64,000 nt of DNA from Ustilago trichophora (taxonomy: Eukaryota; Basidiomycota; Ustilaginomycetes; Ustilaginales; Ustilaginaceae): contig OOIN01000024.1 of assembly GCA_900323505.1 (NCBI GenBank), positions 496,001-560,000 of the forward strand. The letters are read 5' to 3'. Both the position numbers and the translations under genes were made by a program. Each line of letters starts with the position of its first letter. Positions within the stretch are counted from its first letter, which is position 1. Below are positions 23,443-34,333 of this stretch, one piece after another. The notes beneath the pieces were generated by a model that was given only the letters and a program-made list of their open reading frames with translations, was not told the origin of the DNA and did not search any database.

Positions 23443-26400
23443 TCAACAATTGCCACCAGATAAATCAATAGCGGGTCCACATCTCTTCCTAGCCAAAGCC
23501 AATTCATACTCTCCAACACCCAAATTTCTGCAAAGTTCTGCAAAGACGTCCCATCTATCTTGGTAACCTTCTTCTGCCAAGATAATGTCTGCTTCTTCTG
23601 CTTCAGTGCCGCCGGTGAGACGGGCACGTTCGTGATCCACTAGTCCAAGACGACGGGCAACTTGTTCGAGGAGTTCTTCGTCTGGCATCGAGGCTCGTTC
23701 GGTGTTTGTGATGAGCGAACGGATGGAATCCGAGACGGAAGGACCGCAGATGGTACGGATTCGGTTAAAAGTGGATTGACAGCGTGGGGTCAAGAGCGTT
23801 TTTTGAAATGCATGGGCGCGAGAGATGGAGGGATTGGGGGAGATGGGGAAGACAATACTTGGCGATCGGGGAGAAGTGCTGCTGCTGCTGCTGCTGCTGG
23901 TGGTGGTGGTGGTGCTAGGTGCGGAGAGGGAAGGGCTGAGTCGGGTCCGGCAGGCTTGGAGGGGGCTCAGCGGTGTTGCTGGTGCAAGATGGTCAGATGA
24001 TGTGACATCGTCAGACAAAGGTGCCGCACTACGACTAGAGAGGTTGGGGAATGGATAGCCCTCCTGTTGTCGTCCAGCTTCTCCTCCTCCTCCTCCGGCA
24101 AATCGAGTCGACGACGAAACAAATGAAGGTCGTGGGGTAATACCACCGCCAGGACCAGCCTTGGGCGTAGGATCGCCTGGAGTGGCTGCCTCCAGCTCCA
24201 GTCGAGGAATTGGATCTTCCGAGCCCTGACGATGCGATCGACCCATACCCTCGCTACCACCAAGATCCAAACTTGCCAGACTACTCGACGGCGAGCTGGC
24301 CACGGCGTTGCTATGGATCGAGAATGCAGTCTCACTCGATCGACGGTGCTGCCTGGTTCGTTCGTATTCCTGAGCCAACGACACAAATCCTCCAGGTCGG
24401 CGATGCACAGCAGGGGGCGAGCGGAACGAGTACGGCTCTGCACCACGTGTACGTGCAGGGCCATCGCGTCGGTATAAGCTGGATCGCCATCCGCCTTGGG
24501 CAGTAGGTGCAGAATCGTGGCTCTGTCGTCGGAAGTTGGCTCCAGACTTGGCGAGCGAGAAGCCGCCTCCGAGCGCTAGCCCGCTTCCAGATGCACCACT
24601 GGCCTTGTTGCGAGTCTCCAGCTCTTGCATGTGTTTAGGCTGTTCAAATTGAGACTGGTACTGTTCGGCATTGCTGGACGGGTCATTGCGCGAAATCTTG
24701 GCTTCGGCAGTGTTGGCAGTCCTTGAAGTCGGCTTTGGCAACTCGGCACCGCCAGAACCTTTGCGTTTGCGGTTGGCCGAATCAGAAGACTTGCCGGCAT
24801 CGGACATGCCATCGCCCGCCTCTGAGTAGTTGTGCTCGCTAGGCGAGGGTGAGGTCGACATCCCCATAGTAGCACGGAAAGCTGCAATCGACTCAGACAG
24901 GTCGCGCGAACCGCAACTTCCAGAAGGATGACGAGTTCGACCGTCAGGAAGCAGACCAGGAAGAGAAGGAGAGGTGGAACCCGTGCTGCTAGCCCCAGCT
25001 TTGCTGCCGACACTACCAACGCGTCTGCGACCGACAGAAGCCCGCCTAGACTTGCCGCCCTCAGTCCAAGCGGAGGAAGGGTCGAGCAAAGAAGAGCTTG
25101 TGCTGTCACGATGCAGACCCAGTGCACCAGTAGGGGCAGCTGGAGCCGAAGCAGTGTGAGAATCCTGCAAGCTGATGCGACGGGTGTTCTCAGACAGTCG
25201 GTCAGCTTCTGCCTTGGCATGCTCGGCTCGAAGCTGCTCAAGGTGCTCGGAGGGAGACTTGAGCTCGGCAAACGAGCGAGCAAAGCTCTGTGCGCGGCGA
25301 CGAGGCTGTGACTGGAAGCTGTGTCCCTGAAGACTGTGTGCAGCTTCACTTGCCCCACGCTGGCGTCGCATAACGGGAGCCTTGGGTGACACAGCATTTT
25401 GAGCATCCGGACTGCTTCGCTCGTGTTGCTGTTGCTGTTGCGGTGTCGGATGGTTCTGCATCATCATGGTGCTGAGCCTGCGGTGCTTGGAGAAGGAGGT
25501 CGATGTGGTGCGCGAGGGTGAAGCTGCAGGACTGTCTGGAGCCAGACCAGCAGGAGACATGGCACCAGTCGGCAGAGGCGAGCTTGAAGAGTCCCTCTTT
25601 GCTGCAGCACTGAGCTCTGAAGCATTTGAGGCACGTCGAGAAGCGGGTGGACTCGACGAGCTGAGGGCCTGAATGCGCAAACCTGCAAATTTGCCAGAGT
25701 GCGATCGAGCTCGACGAGGAATGGGGCGGCTCGGTTGAACGGAAGAGCCGGGCTCCTCCATGATGTCTTCTAGCGAGCCAGACATTGCCAAATCGTCCCT
25801 ACCGGCAGACATGGCGAAGATCTCACCGGGAGAAGCTTGGCCACTCGTGGCCGTTGCAGGTTCTGGCGCCAAGAAAGTGGGTGAGGATGCGGGCGAGGAT
25901 GCCTGGCGTAGCGAAGAATGCTGCATCTTGCCCGCGGGCTGTTCCGAGAACGATTTGGGCAACTCGTCCAATGGCTCGACACTGACCGAGAGAGATGGTT
26001 CATCGGGCGCATCGTGGCCATCATCACTAGAGGCGGCGGAGGGGGCGGAAAGAGGGCTGTCGTTGTGGTGGGCAGCGTTGACGTATCGCGAGGATAGTGC
26101 CCAACTGTCAAAGCGGGATGAGCTAGGCTGAGGAGCAGGTCGCATGGTGAGACCATCTGCACCCAAGCAACGGGCAAGCTGCGCCCAGAGCGCGGGAGAG
26201 CGTTCCATGACGAGCGACTCGAGGCGTGCAAGCCAGTCCTCGTCGTCGAGCAGCGGTCGATCGAGCTCAATGAGCAACTCGAGCATCTCATCCCATCGCT
26301 CGTCCTTGCCACGCTGAGTGGGATGTTCCGGGTCGCCGCCAAATACGCGACAAAGGCTGTACATGAGCGACTCGTTGGGCTTGGTGTCGAAGAGGAGCTC

Positions 26401-26826
26401 CTTGACTTCGGTGGGTCGATCGAGAAAGGGAAGCAGGATACCATGGTCTGAGACGGCATGGATGTTGACACTCGAGTCGAAGCCAGACGAGACTGCTGGG
26501 GATGCTGAACGCAGATTGGAGAACGAGGTAGCCAAGCGTGATGGCTGCATTTGCGATGCGGGGGCGGATAGGTTGGAAGAATCCTGCTTCTGGTGGATGG
26601 GCGCATGTGCGTTGATGGGATGTTCGGCGTCGCCCTTGAGGATGGTGAGGGCACAGCTGTTTCCGTACTGTGGTGACATGGCGATGGAGGATGAGAAAGG
26701 TGAGTAGAGGCCAACGTGAGCCGGAGAGATGGGAGATCGGGCGTCCATGTTGGTGGACCGATGGGTCTGTGGGTGTGTGGTGGGGACCGGAAGGGGAATG
26801 GCCATGGTTGGCGTGCGTGTGATCAA
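23443..26826 (-). CDS. Large Ser-rich protein of unknown function
   Basis: Single exon, 1127 residues; not recognised. Two ordered-looking regions bracket a long low-complexity, Ser/Pro/Arg-rich middle. The N-terminal one (about residues 130-235) is helical and acidic, with PFLDRPTEVKELLFDTKPNE, then WDEMLELLIELDRPLLDDED, then ALWAQLARCLGADG. The C-terminal one (about 1010-1127) has FNRIRTICGPSVSDSIRSLI, then DEELLEQVARRLGLVDHE, then WDVFAELCRNLGVGEYELAL. Both contain a WDxxxEL helix and an LARxLG-like helix, suggesting related modules. The middle has many RRxS-type sites (RRASVGRRR and similar) that could be phosphorylated. No signal peptide or membrane span is seen. Later Met codons (residue 8, MAIPLP) could also start translation. 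Real-gene status rests on its length, codon texture and the ordered ends. Confidence 0.8.
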   Translation of the reverse strand: MITRTPTMAIPLPVPTTHPQTHRSTNMDARSPISPAHVGLYSPFSSSIAMSPQYGNSCALTILKGDAEHPINAHAPIHQKQDSSNLSAPASQMQPSRLATSFSNLRSASPAVSSGFDSSVNIHAVSDHGILLPFLDRPTEVKELLFDTKPNESLMYSLCRVFGGDPEHPTQRGKDERWDEMLELLIELDRPLLDDEDWLARLESLVMERSPALWAQLARCLGADGLTMRPAPQPSSSRFDSWALSSRYVNAAHHNDSPLSAPSAASSDDGHDAPDEPSLSVSVEPLDELPKSFSEQPAGKMQHSSLRQASSPASSPTFLAPEPATATSGQASPGEIFAMSAGRDDLAMSGSLEDIMEEPGSSVQPSRPIPRRARSHSGKFAGLRIQALSSSSPPASRRASNASELSAAAKRDSSSSPLPTGAMSPAGLAPDSPAASPSRTTSTSFSKHRRLSTMMMQNHPTPQQQQQHERSSPDAQNAVSPKAPVMRRQRGASEAAHSLQGHSFQSQPRRRAQSFARSFAELKSPSEHLEQLRAEHAKAEADRLSENTRRISLQDSHTASAPAAPTGALGLHRDSTSSSLLDPSSAWTEGGKSRRASVGRRRVGSVGSKAGASSTGSTSPSLPGLLPDGRTRHPSGSCGSRDLSESIAAFRATMGMSTSPSPSEHNYSEAGDGMSDAGKSSDSANRKRKGSGGAELPKPTSRTANTAEAKISRNDPSSNAEQYQSQFEQPKHMQELETRNKASGASGSGLALGGGFSLAKSGANFRRQSHDSAPTAQGGWRSSLYRRDGPARTRGAEPYSFRSPPAVHRRPGGFVSLAQEYERTRQHRRSSETAFSIHSNAVASSPSSSLASLDLGGSEGMGRSHRQGSEDPIPRLELEAATPGDPTPKAGPGGGITPRPSFVSSSTRFAGGGGGEAGRQQEGYPFPNLSSRSAAPLSDDVTSSDHLAPATPLSPLQACRTRLSPSLSAPSTTTTTSSSSSSSTSPRSPSIVFPISPNPSISRAHAFQKTLLTPRCQSTFNRIRTICGPSVSDSIRSLITNTERASMPDEELLEQVARRLGLVDHERARLTGGTEAEEADIILAEEGYQDRWDVFAELCRNLGVGEYELALARKRCGPAIDLSGGNC

Positions 26827-27503
26827 AGCGATATGACTATCCGCAGTGTTTGCTCAAATTAGTATTGATGTATTGATGTGTTGTGGAAGGGATGAGGTGG
26901 ATGGTAGTGATGGTCTCGAGCAATGATGATGGAGGGCAGCGAGGCAATGCGATCTGGGAAAAAGTGAGGAAGGAAAGAAAGATACTCGAGGGAAAGGGAT
27001 TCTCTTTTAGGATCTGCTTTTGACTTGTCGCTGAGGCTTGGATGAACCGACCTCAGAAGCCGCGGTGGAAGACAGTTTGGAGCCTTTTGTCGGGCAAGAG
27101 ACCAGAGAGAGTCGTGCGGCGATGTGCCTGGAATGCTAGAGAGTTAAGAGGATCGGGACGACGAGAAGCTGACTGTTGTGTCACAGCAGATCGAGTTGGC
27201 GAACTCCTTTTTCTGCTTCCAGACGCTGCAAGATGATTCCAAAGGTCGCGGAACGGCAGCAGCAGCAGAACTACGATCGGATGAAAGGGTGGAAGATGAC
27301 AAGCGAGTTAATTGACAGCGGAAGGAGATAGGAGGCTGGAAACAAGGAAAGAAGGGTTGAGCAGCTGATTGATGGTACAGCTATGTCTCGGTACTGTGTG
27401 AATTAGAGCTGCTTTTCTTTGTTTTCTTTTGCGCGCCAAGCAGAGTCTCGAATTCCAACGCAGCTGAGCTGGTTCAGATGAATCGTCGTAGTGTATGTCG
27501 AGG

Positions 27504-27507
<4 letters not shown>

Positions 27508-27537
<30 letters not shown>
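27508..27537. repeat. (GA)15 microsatellite
   Basis: Uninterrupted GA dinucleotide upstream of the unknown Ser-rich gene. Confidence 0.95.
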
Positions 27538-27540
<3 letters not shown>

Positions 27541-27911
27541 AATTTTGCGATGATGTTACTCGACGTGAAGCTGAGTGAGAAGAGCTGGTTGCAGATTGGG
27601 GTGGGGGGGCAAAAGAGGAGGGCAAGAAAGTGGAGGATCTAGAGCAGAGAAGAGCAGTAAATATATGCTAAATCCAAGTTGTTCCGACTCATCTGTTCGT
27701 GGGACCCTCACACAGCCTGTTAGCCGAACCAGGGAGGAGTGAGGGTATGGCATGACCTCCTCTTCCCGACAAGATACATGAGGGGGATGGGGACAGCAAG
27801 ATCGAGCGAGCGTGATGGTCGGACTTGTGCGCTGTAAAGTGAAATGATGATGCAGATTTGGACGGTTGTCGAAAGAATCTCTGAAATCGTACAACAAGCC
27901 ACACAGAGAAA

Positions 27912-27931
27912 CAGTACAGTACTGTACAGTA
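27912..27931. repeat. Extended CTGTACAG palindrome
   Basis: AGTACAGTACTGTACAGTAA context, with CTGTACAG at 27922-27929; among the longest non-tandem matches to the dispersed motif. Confidence 0.6.
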
Positions 27932-29747
27932 ACCACTTTCGATGGTTGGGAGAGGGGGCAATAACAAATTACTAAAACAGCGATTCTTCGTTACGATTCG
28001 ACGTCTGGAACCTTCATCATCATCATCATCAACATCATTGTGCTCGTGCTCGTGCTCGTGCTCCTGCTTTAAGTTCCACCAAGACCTGAAGCTCGTGGTC
28101 GTTTTTCGTGCCACGTTGAGGAGTCACTTTGCCCTTTTGAATCATGCTGTTCGCACGCTTCACGCAAGCGATAAGAGCAGTGAAGAAGGCCCGGCGATGC
28201 GGCAATGTGGGGGGGCGGTGCAACAATGGGCCAAAAAAAAAAAGCAACAAAAGACCCTTTATTGAATAACGGTATTGGGCACCTCGACGTGCATCGAAGT
28301 GCAGCGAAAATCGGTCACACTGCTGCAGTGCTTTACCTCTCTCTCTCTAGAAGGTCTGAGAAAAATACAAAATAGATACAAAAAGCTGGGGTGCAGTGCC
28401 AAGAGCATCTATCTATTTTCAACAACCCTTGTCTTCCATACAAAAAAAAAAAAGGTAAACCCGGCACCGGATGACTCTTCGGAATGCCAATCCAATCTCA
28501 AAAATCTCAGTCAGCCTTGAAATTCGTGTTTCATCGTGCAGCTCACACGGGACAGATACACCTCACACAGTAAGTAAAGCTTCAATCAAGCTCAAAAGAG
28601 CTATCGTTTTGTTCAACCTGGTTTGTTGTAAGTCACAGTACGGGTTGCGCAAGAATGCCAAGCGAGGTGAGGTGAGGTGAGTCCAAATGTGAGCCTTTTT
28701 TTGGAGTAAGTACTGTATCTAATGTACTGTATTTGGACCCTGCTTTGTTTCGCCTAGCTTTCTTCGTCCAGACTCTTGTTTTTTCCCGTTGAGTTGTGTC
28801 TACGCCACAACCACACCACACGCTAAAAGTGACACTCTTTTATGATGAACCTCTAGCATATTTTCTTCTCTTACACATTGTCAGAGGTTTGTTCGGCCTG
28901 ATGCGCACAAGTTCTTCCTTGGAGTGAAATAAGGTTATTGCAAGTCATGCTAGAGGCATGGTAGTGACGATATTTTGGGACACGTGCAAAACAGTAGTTA
29001 CAGTATCCAAAAATAAGACTCAGAGAGCGGCTTCTTTTTTTAAAAACTTTTTTTTTCTTTCCGGTTGGTCTACTGTTGCCTTACGATCTTTGTGTACCAA
29101 GATGGCGGTGCCCTCATGATGCAATGGTGACCATGGTGATGCTGAAGAATCACCTTGCCAAGATCAGTCCACCTTTCAAAGAAAAAAAACCTCACTCGCC
29201 AAAAATTCACTCCAAAAATAGTGGAGCCAAAAATCATCCATTCTAAAATATATGTATACAGTACAGTACAGCACATATCTGTACTCGGACGAATGCAAGA
29301 TTCTTCTTTCCCAGATTTCAACCGTCAGTGCACTCTCTTAAGACAGACCCCAAACCGGTCCTTGCCAGTCCTTGCTGTAGAAACACACACCACAAGACCG
29401 AGCTGTCTCTGAAAGCATTCTCGAAAGCTAAAGCTGAAATGATCGTTTTGCATGGTCACCGCTGCACTACAGAGTATGTCGAGTGAAGAAAAATGGATTT
29501 GTGTGTTGGAAAATGTATCGTATCACCAAGTGAAAGAAGGAAAGCAAAAGTGAAATAGAAAAATTTGGACCCATGTGTGCGACCATACCAAGGTCGCTCG
29601 ACAAGATGCGAGCGACTTTTCTTGACTACGATTCACTTTACATGCGCCATCAGAGACTGCATTTCGTCCAAGCAGAGTATGAGCAGCCTCTGAAGCGTTG
29701 CCACGAAAATCGTGCGGATGCTCGATCGGGCTTCTGCGCCGTTGCAT

Positions 29748-30908
29748 TTAGGCGACCTTCTTGCGCTCGTCCACCGACAGACCACCAGGACCCATATTGA
29801 CCAGCAGCAACAGACCACCCACAATCGAAAGGGTCTGGAAAAAGTCGTATCGCAGGAAATCGCGCGAAGGATGGGCAGAGTGAACCGTCCAAAAGTTGTT
29901 GACAAACAGGTTGAACACGCTCAGAATCATGACAAGGAAACTGGCGCTCCATCTAGCCTTGAAGCCCACCACCACCATGACGCACGCACCGAGGCCGAGA
30001 ACTGAAACCACCACTCGTGCCATTGTCCACTCGCCTTGAATGATGAATCCGATGAAGAGGAAGATGAGCAAAACGCGGCCGGCCAGCTGGAAGTAAATCT
30101 TGCGATCCGTTTCACTCAAGCTTGGAAGACCGGCAAAGATGTTCTTCTTGGCAGAGAGACTGTCGGAGAGAACCATGAGCAATCCACCGACGACCGAAAG
30201 GTTGCGCAGGAAAAAGTTGAGGTCGAAAATGAGACCGTATCCGAAGCCTTGAACCACGACGACACCGAACAATGCGCCGACCGAGATCTCGGGGTATTTG
30301 CGCATAATGACAGCAGCAGAGGCGGCACACATGACCTGTACAAGCAAAGCAGACGTGCAGCAAAAAGGGGGTCAGCTTTGTTCAGAGCAGAGTATCGCAG
30401 CTCTGATCGGGACAGCCGATTGCTGCTACGGTGGCCTGGATTGCAGCTATAGCTGTCAAAACGAACCAGCCTTTGGTTGGTAACTTACAATAACGTTGGA
30501 GAGGAGGAAAAGGTGGCTGATACCCCAAGGGAAGCCACGGTGACGTTGCAAGTAGTACTTTTGATCGGACCATTGGGTCATGATTCGGAGCGCATCTTCG
30601 AGGAAAGTGACGACAATGAGGAATCGACCGAGCGCAGGGAGATGCGGCTTGATGGGTTGAGTATACTGGTCAATGAGGTCCTCGACCTTGGACGTGTATT
30701 CGCGCACCTTGTCGAGTGGCGATTCGGTCTGCGAGCCGGAGCTCGTGGCAGCATACGGAGACGAGCCATAGGAGGACATGGTGGAATAGGGACTTGCTGC
30801 GTGCGGATTGGAACGTGCGTAAGAAGCAGATCCAGCCGGAGAGGACGAGGAGGAGGGTTCGTGTGTGTTGAATGCGAGACGAGCGGCCATGTTGATGAGA
30901 TGAAGCAA
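29748..30908 (-). CDS. ERV29: SURF4/Erv29-family ER cargo receptor
   Basis: Two exons, 30489-30908 and 29748-30335, separated by a 153 bp GT-AG intron (GTAAGT donor, TACAG acceptor) in phase 0; product 335 residues. After a Ser-rich N-terminal tail, the family core begins at VREYTSKVEDLIDQYTQPIK and LGRFLIVVTFLEDALRIM, followed by several hydrophobic spans typical of SURF4 (for example GALFGVVVVQGFGYGLIFD and RVLLIFLFIGFIIQGEW). The C-terminus is ERKKVA, a canonical KKxx COPI retrieval signal, matching a protein that cycles between ER and Golgi. Erv29/SURF4 loads soluble secretory cargo into COPII vesicles. A second Met at 30890 (MAARLAF) is an equally plausible start. The junction restores continuous family similarity (LLSNVI joined to VMCAASAAV). 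Confidence 0.93.
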
Positions 30909-33217
30909 ATGTCAGCGACAGTCGTTCTTTGACAAGGAAGAGGTGTGGAAGCCAAGGAAGCAAAGATCCAGCAGCAGCAATTTGTGCGGATCAAGGGTGC
31001 GTTTGCGACGTGAGCAGCGGCGTGTCGATTCGGAATTGCTTTGTAGCAATCGGCGCTGTTGGCTGTCTGGTGACGCAAGAGAGCCGGAGGAGGATGTGCG
31101 CGAAAGAGCTAATCTGTGGGGAAGGACGAGGGGTAGGGAGGAAGGCAAGAAGGACAAGAGGGCGAAGCAGAGGAGTACGTACCTATATAGTAGACGAGCT
31201 TGACAGAGAGGCCAGGCTACGAACAAACAAGCAGGAGCGAGAGCAAGTAAACTTAGGCGAGGAGGAAGCCAAAGATGGAGAAAGGAGGTGGCCGAGACAA
31301 GATGGTGGAAAGACGAGAAGCCAAGAGTGAGCTTGGTAGCTGGTGCAGCTGGGCTGTTTTGTTATGCAGTCACGGATGGGAAGAGATGGGGAGGAACGCG
31401 GGAAGGAAAGACGAAAGATCTGCCGACTTTTCGTAAAGAAACAGGCTGCTTGCGCGTGGGACTCGTGTGTGTGAGTTGGAGCAACAGTAGTGGCAGCAAC
31501 AGCAGCAGCGAGTGTTGTGTTGTTGTGTTGTGTTTGGGGTGATGGTGAAGAGGAGCAAGGAGTGAGGCTGGAATCCCAAGAAGATCCAAACCAAAGAGGT
31601 GCGTGCGGGCACGCAAAGAGCGGGCATGAAATGGCAGCACGAGCACAGCAGCCTTGATCAATTGGAATTTTGGCTGGAACACCTCACTCTGCCACTCGTC
31701 CTGCTGCTGTTGCCGCTGCTGCTGCTCATTTTCTAGTCGAGGCTCCACCGCCGCCGCCTCAAACACGCCCACACTCTCTTTGCTTTCTTTCTCTCTCTCT
31801 GTCTCTCTCTCTCTGTCTCTCCCTCACGCGTACAAAAACTGGCCAGTGCTCGCTCCTCTTCGTCGATTTTCATTTTCAGCGTGCATCCATCCTAAATGAT
31901 CCTCACAATCAGTCTGTGACCCAACCGAGTCTGCTGTGAATGACCGTTGATAGCGAGAGGTCTCCCAAAGAGAGCGTCGTGGGACCTGCTCACCCTAACA
32001 ACAGATGACAGAGCGATGACCATCATTGTACTGCTGTGTGTGGTCGTCTAAGCGCATACTTGACGCAAGGAAAGAGAACTGGCTTTGAAATTCCTCGAGC
32101 ATTCTGATTTCATTTTTAACACTCGCTCTCTTGCCTACTTTATACAGTCCTCTCTCTCTCTCTCTCTCTCCATCCAGCAGAGCGTTTGATTCATTTTGAA
32201 AAATAACTTAGCCGACATTTTCGACCATGCACGCTGACCTGGAAGGTAGTTTGGCTGTTGGCTGTCACACTACTTTTCTTTCTGTGCGTATACATACTGT
32301 ACAGTTCTCATCCGTGTTCTAGTTTTGTCTCTCAGTTTCAAATTAACCTGCGGCGGGATCGACGGGCTCACTCGACGCCAGCCTTCGGGGACGCCATGCT
32401 TTGTTCCCTCAGCCTTCCCGTCTTCCAATCAGAGCCGTCAGCAGATGTCGTTCATTTCATTACAACCGTCCTCTTTGATCGCTACTGTATATTGAAGCAA
32501 GATCAGAGAGACTGAGCATGTGAGAGAAAGCCTGTTCGACAGCTAACAATTGTCCATGTCTTTCTCATCGACTCGCAACAAGTGGTACAGACCTCGTGAT
32601 CGCACCAGCCAACGACGACATTGCCTTCGGTCTGATGACCACCGATGGGTTGTAACAGACGAATGCACCGGGCATCGTGTTTTGGCCGGCCCTGATTCAC
32701 CTGCTCTTGCTTCCAACCAGCCACAACAGAGTCAGGCCAGCCAGGCGATATGTCATGCGACCCTGACTTGGCAGGATCGTAGATCAAATCTATCAACCGA
32801 TGGCAGATGCAGGAGAACCTAATAGTAACCTAGCGACGTCGATCCGTACAGAAGTAGACAGATTCGCTTGTCTGCTGCCAACTGCATTCCTCGAAGCTTT
32901 CCAGCAAAGCAACGCCGCCAAATCGCGGCGCGGCGTAGGATTTGGACCAGGGTGACATAGCGATCTAACAATGCACAATTTGCAAAACAAATACAGAGCT
33001 CTCTCATACCTTTGGGATCGTTGCTGATCAACAAACACAACACACTCCCCAAGTCCCAGATCGACCTTTAAAGATGTAGGAGCGGCCGATTGTCAAAGGT
33101 TCCTACAACTCATCATAGCTATTGCACACCTTTGTTGTTCCCGAAAAAGTCTCTATTGTGGAAGACACTAATGAACCGACCAGACTGACTGACTCTACAT
33201 ATCGACGTGTCTCTTTT
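30909..33217. other. Intergenic, about 2.3 kb
   Basis: No gene recognised. Short open frames here lack domains. Features are CT repeats near 31791-31822 and 32152-32171, and one CTGTACAG copy at 32297-32304. Confidence 0.55.
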
Positions 33218-34333
33218 TCACTGGGTCTTGACGACGGGGGCATCGAGCAGCGAGCGACCAGCCTTAAAGTTGGTGTACCATCGCAAGTAGGCCTCGTTGA
33301 GCACCAAAGTCAACACGGTGTGTGGTGCGATACGGAAGAGGTGTGCCGTGGTCCCCTTGTACCAGCCTTTGACACCTTCCGCTTTAGCAGTGAGGTAGAG
33401 ACAGTGGAAGGGGTTGCGATACAGGGTTCCGACACTACGTCCACGCTCGTCGATCCGGACTGGCTGGTTGTACATTCGCGTCAGCGCCGTATCTGCTGGC
33501 TGCATGACGGCGCACACGCAGAGACCGCTAAAGATGGACGAGGCAAAGTAGGTGAAGAACGAGTTGGGCTTATTGGCCAAGAACTTGAGTGGATTGTAGC
33601 GGTTTGCATCAACATCCATGTTGGTCAGGTAGCTTTTGAACCATGTGTAGGCTGGCAGTTGTACTGTGCTGCCCATGGCTGTTCGCAGCACGGCGGCGTC
33701 CATGCCTCGCACCAAGCCGCGAAGACCTTCGCTCTTGATGATCTTTGCCAAACCATCGATGGTGCTCGTGTAGTTATGTGATGCCTTGCCAATCACAAAG
33801 TTGGGGCTGTAGGCCTGAATTCGAGCCTTGACAAGGAAGAGCGGGTTGCCGAGAATAGCACCGACGCAACCACTCGAGGCACCTGCCGCAAACGCACCGG
33901 CTGCCCACTGCTCATCGGGTCGCTTTCCAGCGGCCCGGTTGATCGCCTTACGGAAAGGCTCGTAGAATCCAAGACGACTCCCGTTGAGCAACACCTGGTA
34001 GACGTACGCTGCTCCAATACCTCTTTGGACACCCTTGATACCTTCCGACTTGAGCGTCTTGGCGAAGCAGTCGAGCGACGACTTGTAAAGACGCGCGCCT
34101 GCTGCAGCCTGTGCACCAGCCTGAGGTGCTGCAGAGCCAGCCTGACCGCTAAGCACTCGTGGAGCTGCCGACATGAGCTCGCCTTGAAGCTGCATGCGCG
34201 TCTTGCACACTTCCATGGGGTTGGTGATGGTGACCGCTGTCATGGCGGCCAGTGCACCTGTGATGAAGCCTTCTGCGGTCGAAATCTTGACGGGCGCGGC
34301 TGCCGTGCCAGCCGCTGGATTTGTGGATGTCAT
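33218..34333 (-). CDS. OAC1: Mitochondrial carrier, oxaloacetate/sulfate (OAC1) type
   Basis: Single exon, 371 residues, with the three-fold repeat of the SLC25 family. The signature P-x-[DE]-x-x-[KR] is seen as PMEVCK (residues 39-44) in repeat 1 and in degenerate form as NPLFLVKARIQAY in repeat 2 and QPADTALTRMYNQ in repeat 3. The repeat 2 form, with Leu/Phe in place of the acidic residue, is characteristic of the OAC1/SLC25A34-35 subgroup, which moves oxaloacetate, sulfate and related anions across the inner mitochondrial membrane. Its size is close to the family's, with a short Ala/Thr-rich N-terminus and no cleavable presequence apparent. The subgroup call is by motif; substrate is inferred. 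Confidence 0.88.
   Translation of the reverse strand: MTSTNPAAGTAAAPVKISTAEGFITGALAAMTAVTITNPMEVCKTRMQLQGELMSAAPRVLSGQAGSAAPQAGAQAAAGARLYKSSLDCFAKTLKSEGIKGVQRGIGAAYVYQVLLNGSRLGFYEPFRKAINRAAGKRPDEQWAAGAFAAGASSGCVGAILGNPLFLVKARIQAYSPNFVIGKASHNYTSTIDGLAKIIKSEGLRGLVRGMDAAVLRTAMGSTVQLPAYTWFKSYLTNMDVDANRYNPLKFLANKPNSFFTYFASSIFSGLCVCAVMQPADTALTRMYNQPVRIDERGRSVGTLYRNPFHCLYLTAKAEGVKGWYKGTTAHLFRIAPHTVLTLVLNEAYLRWYTNFKAGRSLLDAPVVKTQ

Larger units (their letters stand above)
26827..29747. other. Intergenic, about 2.9 kb
   Basis: No gene or RNA recognised. Contains (GA)15 at 27508-27537, a CAT run near 28017-28031, GTGCTC repeats near 28046-28065, and a CTGTACAG copy at 27922-27929 with further GTAC-rich half sites near 28708, 28728 and 29260. 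It must hold the promoter of the unknown Ser-rich gene and the 3' end of the SURF4 gene. Confidence 0.6.
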
